Source of the DNA: Bradyrhizobium iriomotense
Lineage (GTDB): Bacteria > Pseudomonadota > Alphaproteobacteria > Rhizobiales > Xanthobacteraceae
Direction: 5' to 3'
Length of the DNA: 64,000 nucleotides
Assembly (NCBI RefSeq): GCF_018129405.1
Contig: NZ_JAFCLP010000021.1
Location: 62,001-126,000 of the forward strand
In this document: positions 60,518-64,000 of the stretch, one piece after another
Numbering within the stretch: the first letter of the stretch is position 1
How the letters are laid out: each line of letters begins with the position of its first letter
Notes under the pieces: generated by a model
Seen by the model: the letters and a program-made list of their open reading frames with translations, nothing else
What the model was told of the DNA's origin: nothing
Database searches by the model: none
Made by a program: the position numbers and the translations under genes

Positions 60518-61156
60518 ATGGACGACCACACCGACCAGATCCGAAAGCCCCGCGCCGATGCCGTGCGCAATCGCGAGCGCGTGCTCGAGGCGGCGAAGGC
60601 CGTGTTCAGCGCCGGCGGGCCCGAGGCGAGCCTGGAAGCCGTGGCGAAACGCGCCGGCGTCGGCATCGGCACGCTCTATCGGCATTTCCCGACACGCGAG
60701 GATCTGTTCGAGGCGGTGTACCGGCGCGAGGTCGAGCAGCTCAGCGAACTTGCCGAACAATTGAAGACTACGAAGGACCCGGTCGACGCGCTCAGGCGCT
60801 GGCTGCGTTCCGGTGTCGAATTCGTTGCCACCAAGAAGGGCATGGTGGCAGCCCTGGCACTCGCAGTGCAGAGCGGGTCCGAGTTGCATGCCTTCTCCTT
60901 CGAGCGCCTGACCACGGCGATCGGATCGCTGCTCCATCGGGCCGTCGCGGCCGGCGAGATGCGCGCCGACATCAGTCCCGAGGACCTGCTGCGCGCGTTC
61001 TTCGGCATGTGCTACATGCACGACCAGCCCGGCTGGCAGTCCTCGGTCTTGCGCATGCTCGACGTGTTCGTCGACGGTCTGCGGGTGCAGACGGCCGCCA
61101 GGGCCAAGGCGCGCACGTCCAAGACGACGAAGCCGGCGACGAAGCGAAAGCGCTAG
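60518..61156 (+). CDS. TetR-family transcriptional regulator
   Basis: A 212-residue repressor. The N-terminal HTH is RERVLEAAKAVFSAGGPEAS, LEAVAKRAGVGIGTLYRHFP and TREDLFEAVYRREV. The C-terminal ligand domain (about 75-195) is of the SACE_7040/TetR_C type, and ends with a Lys/Arg/Thr-rich tail. It most likely controls the divergent molybdoenzyme operon. The ATG at 60518 is preferred to the TTG at 60509. Confidence 0.88.
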   Translation: MDDHTDQIRKPRADAVRNRERVLEAAKAVFSAGGPEASLEAVAKRAGVGIGTLYRHFPTREDLFEAVYRREVEQLSELAEQLKTTKDPVDALRRWLRSGVEFVATKKGMVAALALAVQSGSELHAFSFERLTTAIGSLLHRAVAAGEMRADISPEDLLRAFFGMCYMHDQPGWQSSVLRMLDVFVDGLRVQTAARAKARTSKTTKPATKRKR

Positions 61157-61281
61157 TGGAAGCGGACAGTCGCCTCGCTGCGACCAATTATTCGTAAGGG
61201 GCTTGAGAGCCTTATTCTCTACTAGGGACTTATGGTAGCTTCAGCCTGCTCTGATGTTGCCGGCGCAGCCGGGAGGCCGAC

Positions 61282-62265
61282 ATGGGACGTCGCGAGTTCA
61301 TCGGGATGGTTGGCGCCGCATGCGTGTCGGTGTCGCCATTCGTTGCGAGGGCGCAGCGCTCAGCACCGGCGAGAGTCGGATTTCTTGGCGGTACGTCGTC
61401 GCCTGTCGGCCAGACTCTGCTTGCTTGTTTTCTGTCCGGTATGCGCAAATTTGGCTGGACTGAGGGACGAGATTTCAAGCTGGAGCTTCGGTGGACGGAA
61501 GGCATCGTTGATCGATATTCCCAGTTTGCCGCCGAACTTGTCCGATTGAATCCGGACCTGATCGTCGCGACATCTACACCTGGAGCCCAGGCCGCCAAAC
61601 GGGCAACGACCCGTATTCCGATCGTTTTTGCGGCGGTAAGTGACCCAGTGGCCAGCGGTATCGTGGAGAGCTTGGCGCGTCCCGGCGGAAATATCACCGG
61701 AGTATCGAATTTCCTGCCATCAACAAGCGCCAAACTGATCGAATTGTTGAAGGCCGTCGCGCCGAACCTCACGCGCGTATGTGTCCTGCATAATCCCGGC
61801 AACGCTGGCAAGATGTTGGAACTGCTGGAGCTCAAAACCGGTGGACAGGCCTCCGGGGTCTTTATCGAGCCGATTGAAGTCCGGTCAACTGACGATCTGG
61901 AGAGGCTGTTGTCTGCGGGCGCGCATTTCCATTGCCAAGCACTCATCACACTACAGGAGGCGCTCACTTTTGCCTATCGGAAACAGATCGCAGAGTTTGC
62001 GGTACAAAACCAATTGGCGACGATCTTCCAGGTCAGAGAATATGTCGAAGCCGGCGGCTTGATGTCCTATGGGTTGAACTTTTGTGAGAACTATGGCCGC
62101 GCGGCCTATTATGTCGATAGAGTTCTAAAGGGTACGCATCCAAGCGATCTACCAGTCGAGCTGCCAAAGACATTCGAACTCATCATTAATCTCACCACCG
62201 CAAAGTCGCTCGGCATCGCTGTTCCGCCAACCTTGCTTGCCCGCGCCGACGAGGTTATCGAATGA
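61282..62265 (+). CDS. TrpX/YnjB-type ABC transporter substrate-binding protein
   Basis: A 327-residue periplasmic protein of the DUF534/TrpX group (ABC_sub_bind). A twin-arginine-like start (MGRREFIGMVGAACVSVSPFVARAQ) leads to RVGFLGGTSSPVGQTLLACFLSGMRKFGWTEGRDF. IVFAAVSDPVASGIVESLARPGGNITGVSN and YVEAGGLMSYGLNFCENYGRAA are typical of the family. No permease or ATPase genes are present; such orphans are common in Bradyrhizobium, and their ligands are mostly unknown. Confidence 0.88.
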   Translation: MGRREFIGMVGAACVSVSPFVARAQRSAPARVGFLGGTSSPVGQTLLACFLSGMRKFGWTEGRDFKLELRWTEGIVDRYSQFAAELVRLNPDLIVATSTPGAQAAKRATTRIPIVFAAVSDPVASGIVESLARPGGNITGVSNFLPSTSAKLIELLKAVAPNLTRVCVLHNPGNAGKMLELLELKTGGQASGVFIEPIEVRSTDDLERLLSAGAHFHCQALITLQEALTFAYRKQIAEFAVQNQLATIFQVREYVEAGGLMSYGLNFCENYGRAAYYVDRVLKGTHPSDLPVELPKTFELIINLTTAKSLGIAVPPTLLARADEVIE

Positions 62266-62768
62266 GATGATTGCTGTGGTGAATGAGTCCGGTAGCGTCA
62301 TGGGAGCTGCCGAGGGCAGCCCGTGACCGAAGCAGCCGTCCTGTCGCAAGCAAGCAGCAAGGTGCGGCACAATAGCTTTGGTTTGAAGCTGGACGGATCA
62401 AGCTGGCCGGTCCCGCTGCAAGTGCAAAGAGCCTAGGCAGACTCCCGATGCCGGCGGGCAAATTGTGCTGTTACGTCGATCTCCTGGTGAAGGATGAAAG
62501 CGATGCTTATTGTCTCTCTCTTTGGCGGTTGGTCTCTCGGCATTATTGGCGGATTGCCCGACGACACTGCCATGACTCTAGCATCGTCCTGTTGATGTCC
62601 GCACCTGGCCCATCGGCGACCTTCAACGATGTCTGCTGTTTGTGCCGCCGTTGAGGGATGAGCGGGCATCGGGATCACCAAGCCAAGCGCGTGATTCATG
62701 AGTACACGCCCTGGCGCCGCAGATGTGCTAGGATCGCCCTCCGTCGGGATATCCACGCGGAGCCTGTC
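62266..62768. other. intergenic stretch without a convincing gene
   Basis: Short frames exist on both strands (for example a 68-residue plus-strand frame from 62448 rich in Cys and Leu), but none has a good ribosome-binding site or a recognisable domain. Some stretches resemble decayed coding sequence. No tRNA, hairpin array or mobile element was seen. Confidence 0.4.
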
Positions 62769-63176
62769 ATGCGCATCGCAGCCTTGCTGGTCGCTCTCAT
62801 TGTTGCCTGTAGTCACGTTTCGGCGTTTGCCGACGATGTCGCGACGGCCCAGGGCGTCATCCGCGCCCAAGAGCAGGCGTTCGTCCGCGACGATGCCACG
62901 GCCGCCTATTCCTATGCCGCACCGACGATCAAGGAGATCTTCCCCGCACCCGACATCTTCATGTCCATGGTGCAGAACGGCTACGCGCCGGTCTATCGTC
63001 ACCAGAGTTTTGAATTTGGCGAGAGCAAGAGCGAAGGAAACTGGATCGCCCAGCGCGTCCACATCGTCGATGCCAATGGCGAAGCCTGGGAGGCGCTCTA
63101 CACGCTCGAGCAGCAGCCGGACGGCAGCTACAAGATCACCGGCTGCTCGTTACTGAAAGCAGGACAGGCCGTCTAA
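62769..63176 (+). CDS. DUF4864 family exported protein
   Basis: A 135-residue protein. The signal peptide MRIAALLVALIVACSHVSAFA precedes a NTF2-like DUF4864 domain: AQGVIRAQEQAFVRDDATAAYSYAAPTIKEIFP, MVQNGYAPVYRHQSFEFGE and a final SYKITGCSLLKAGQ. GGAG lies 7 bases before the ATG. Its stop codon overlaps the convergent transporter stop (CTAA). The function of the family is unknown; its fold suggests ligand binding. Confidence 0.88.
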   Translation: MRIAALLVALIVACSHVSAFADDVATAQGVIRAQEQAFVRDDATAAYSYAAPTIKEIFPAPDIFMSMVQNGYAPVYRHQSFEFGESKSEGNWIAQRVHIVDANGEAWEALYTLEQQPDGSYKITGCSLLKAGQAV

Positions 63177-64000
63177 GTCGCAAAACCCGGCCCGGTCTTG
63201 ACCGAACCCATCCGCGAGCGGATCAGCAGCAGCACGACGATGCCGATATTGAGCGCGTTCCAGGCGACGCCGTTGGCGAAAGCCGCGCCGTAGGAGCCCG
63301 TGGCATCGAAGATCACGCCCGACACCCAGCCGCCGAACGACATGCCGAACACGGAAGCGAAGATCACGATGCCGACGCGGGTTGCGGCTTCGCTCGCCGG
63401 CATCGCCTCGCGCACGATGATGGCGTAGCTCGGCACAATGCCGCCCTGGAACAGGCCGAACATCGCGGAGATCAGATAGAGCGAGGTAAGGCTGTCGAAG
63501 AACAAATAGAACACGAGCGCAAAACCTTGCGCCAGCGATCCCACCAGCAGCGTGCGGATGCCGCCGATCTTGTCGGCGAGATAGCCCGAGCCGATGCGGC
63601 TGACGATGCCGCAGGCCATCATCAGCGACAGCATCTCGGCACCGCGCGCGACGCCATAGCCGAGATCGCCGCAATAGGCGACGATATGGACCTGCGGCAT
63701 CGCCATCGCCACGCAGCAGGAGATGCTGGCGATCGAGAGCAGCACCGTCAGCGTGTTGGTCGAGAGCTTGAGATCGACCCGCGGCGGCGGCGCGTTGGCA
63801 TGATCGCGGGCATGGTCGTCGCCCATCTGCGCGCGCAGGACGAGGACCAGAAGCGCCATCGTGCTCGCGCAGACGATGCCGATGCCGATATGGGTGTAGC
63901 GCCAGCCGGCGGTCTGCGTGCCCCAGTTCACGATCGGCGGCCACATCGTGCCGGCGACGTAATTGCCGCTGGCGACGATGGTCACGGCAAGTCCGCGGTA
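63173..64000 (-). CDS. MFS transporter, 3' part (runs off the window)
   Basis: The frame is open to the window edge and gives the C-terminal 275 residues of a major facilitator. About eight hydrophobic helices are visible (IGIGIVCASTMALLVLVL, VLLSIASISCCVAMAMPQ, LVGSLAQGFALVFYLFF, ATRVGIVIFASVFGMSFGG). The loop GSGYLADKIGGIRTL is the MFS DRxGRR-type motif between helices. The style is of the oxalate/formate or monocarboxylate antiporter group. The 5' end lies beyond 64000. Confidence 0.85.
   Translation of the reverse strand, partial: YRGLAVTIVASGNYVAGTMWPPIVNWGTQTAGWRYTHIGIGIVCASTMALLVLVLRAQMGDDHARDHANAPPPRVDLKLSTNTLTVLLSIASISCCVAMAMPQVHIVAYCGDLGYGVARGAEMLSLMMACGIVSRIGSGYLADKIGGIRTLLVGSLAQGFALVFYLFFDSLTSLYLISAMFGLFQGGIVPSYAIIVREAMPASEAATRVGIVIFASVFGMSFGGWVSGVIFDATGSYGAAFANGVAWNALNIGIVVLLLIRSRMGSVKTGPGFAT

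Noticed and set aside
62433-63062. 209-codon minus-strand frame opposite the DUF4864 gene
   Set aside because: The plus strand carries a signal peptide, a ribosome-binding site and the DUF4864 pattern; the minus frame has no supporting feature.
1-64000. CRISPR array, prophage or insertion sequence
   Set aside because: No regularly spaced repeats, no integrase or transposase frames and no terminal inverted repeats with target duplications were seen; the repeats found are REP-like hairpins or short tandems.

Overview
The window is a GC-rich, densely packed stretch of an alphaproteobacterial chromosome, most likely Bradyrhizobium or a close relative. That placement rests on codon usage, gene content (class III cyclases, XRE-cupin regulators, DUF6894, DUF4864, HutD) and REP-like intergenic palindromes of the type common in that genus. 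I see no rRNA, tRNA, CRISPR array, transposase or phage gene.

Layout. 1-4.1 kb: the 5' end of a probable regulator, a membrane-anchored cyclic-nucleotide sensor and a run of very small secreted proteins. 4.1-9.6 kb: a DevB/DevC/DevA-type exporter operon transcribed divergently from an OmpR-type response regulator and its histidine kinase, with a perfect palindrome between them. 9.6-16.3 kb: lipoproteins, a signal-less SH3b/NlpC-P60-like protein, gene remnants, two class III nucleotide cyclases and a HutD protein. 16.4-22 kb: an orphan branched-chain-type binding protein, an alpha/beta hydrolase facing a MarR regulator, a methyltransferase and an L,D-transpeptidase. 22.3-27.1 kb: a polysaccharide block (flippase, glycosyltransferase, Tat-exported GH10 glycanase, DUF6492 protein). 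27.2-31.5 kb: a PCMT-like protein translationally coupled to a 1155-residue SAM-cyclase-AAA-TPR regulator.

31.6-40.3 kb is the most distinctive region: a compact nonribosomal peptide locus made of one 2146-residue synthetase (AMP-ligase - carrier - C - A - carrier - terminal C), a 55-residue lysine-rich protein, a Sfp-type phosphopantetheinyl transferase and an LLM flavin oxidoreductase. The amino-acid-type A domain has Val where the alpha-amino-binding Asp normally sits, and acidic residues elsewhere in the pocket. The product should therefore be unusual, and I do not recognise the cluster as a characterised one.

40.5-56.5 kb is catabolic: an acetylpolyamine-deacetylase-like enzyme, an SMP-30 protein, a sorbosone-dehydrogenase-like protein with a haem motif, an enoyl-CoA hydratase, a gamma-glutamyltransferase, and then an amine/amino-acid module (FAD oxidase, three-gene polar amino acid ABC transporter, XRE-cupin regulator, D-amino acid dehydrogenase, omega-aminotransferase, second XRE-cupin regulator). 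A general-stress (EcfG-type) promoter precedes a small His-rich secreted protein. 56.5-64 kb: a PaoABC-like molybdenum aldehyde oxidoreductase operon facing a TetR regulator, an orphan ABC binding protein, a DUF4864 protein and the 3' part of an MFS transporter that runs off the window.

Starts were chosen from ribosome-binding sites and ATGA/GTGA overlaps. Several differ from the longest open frame, and the doubtful ones are flagged.
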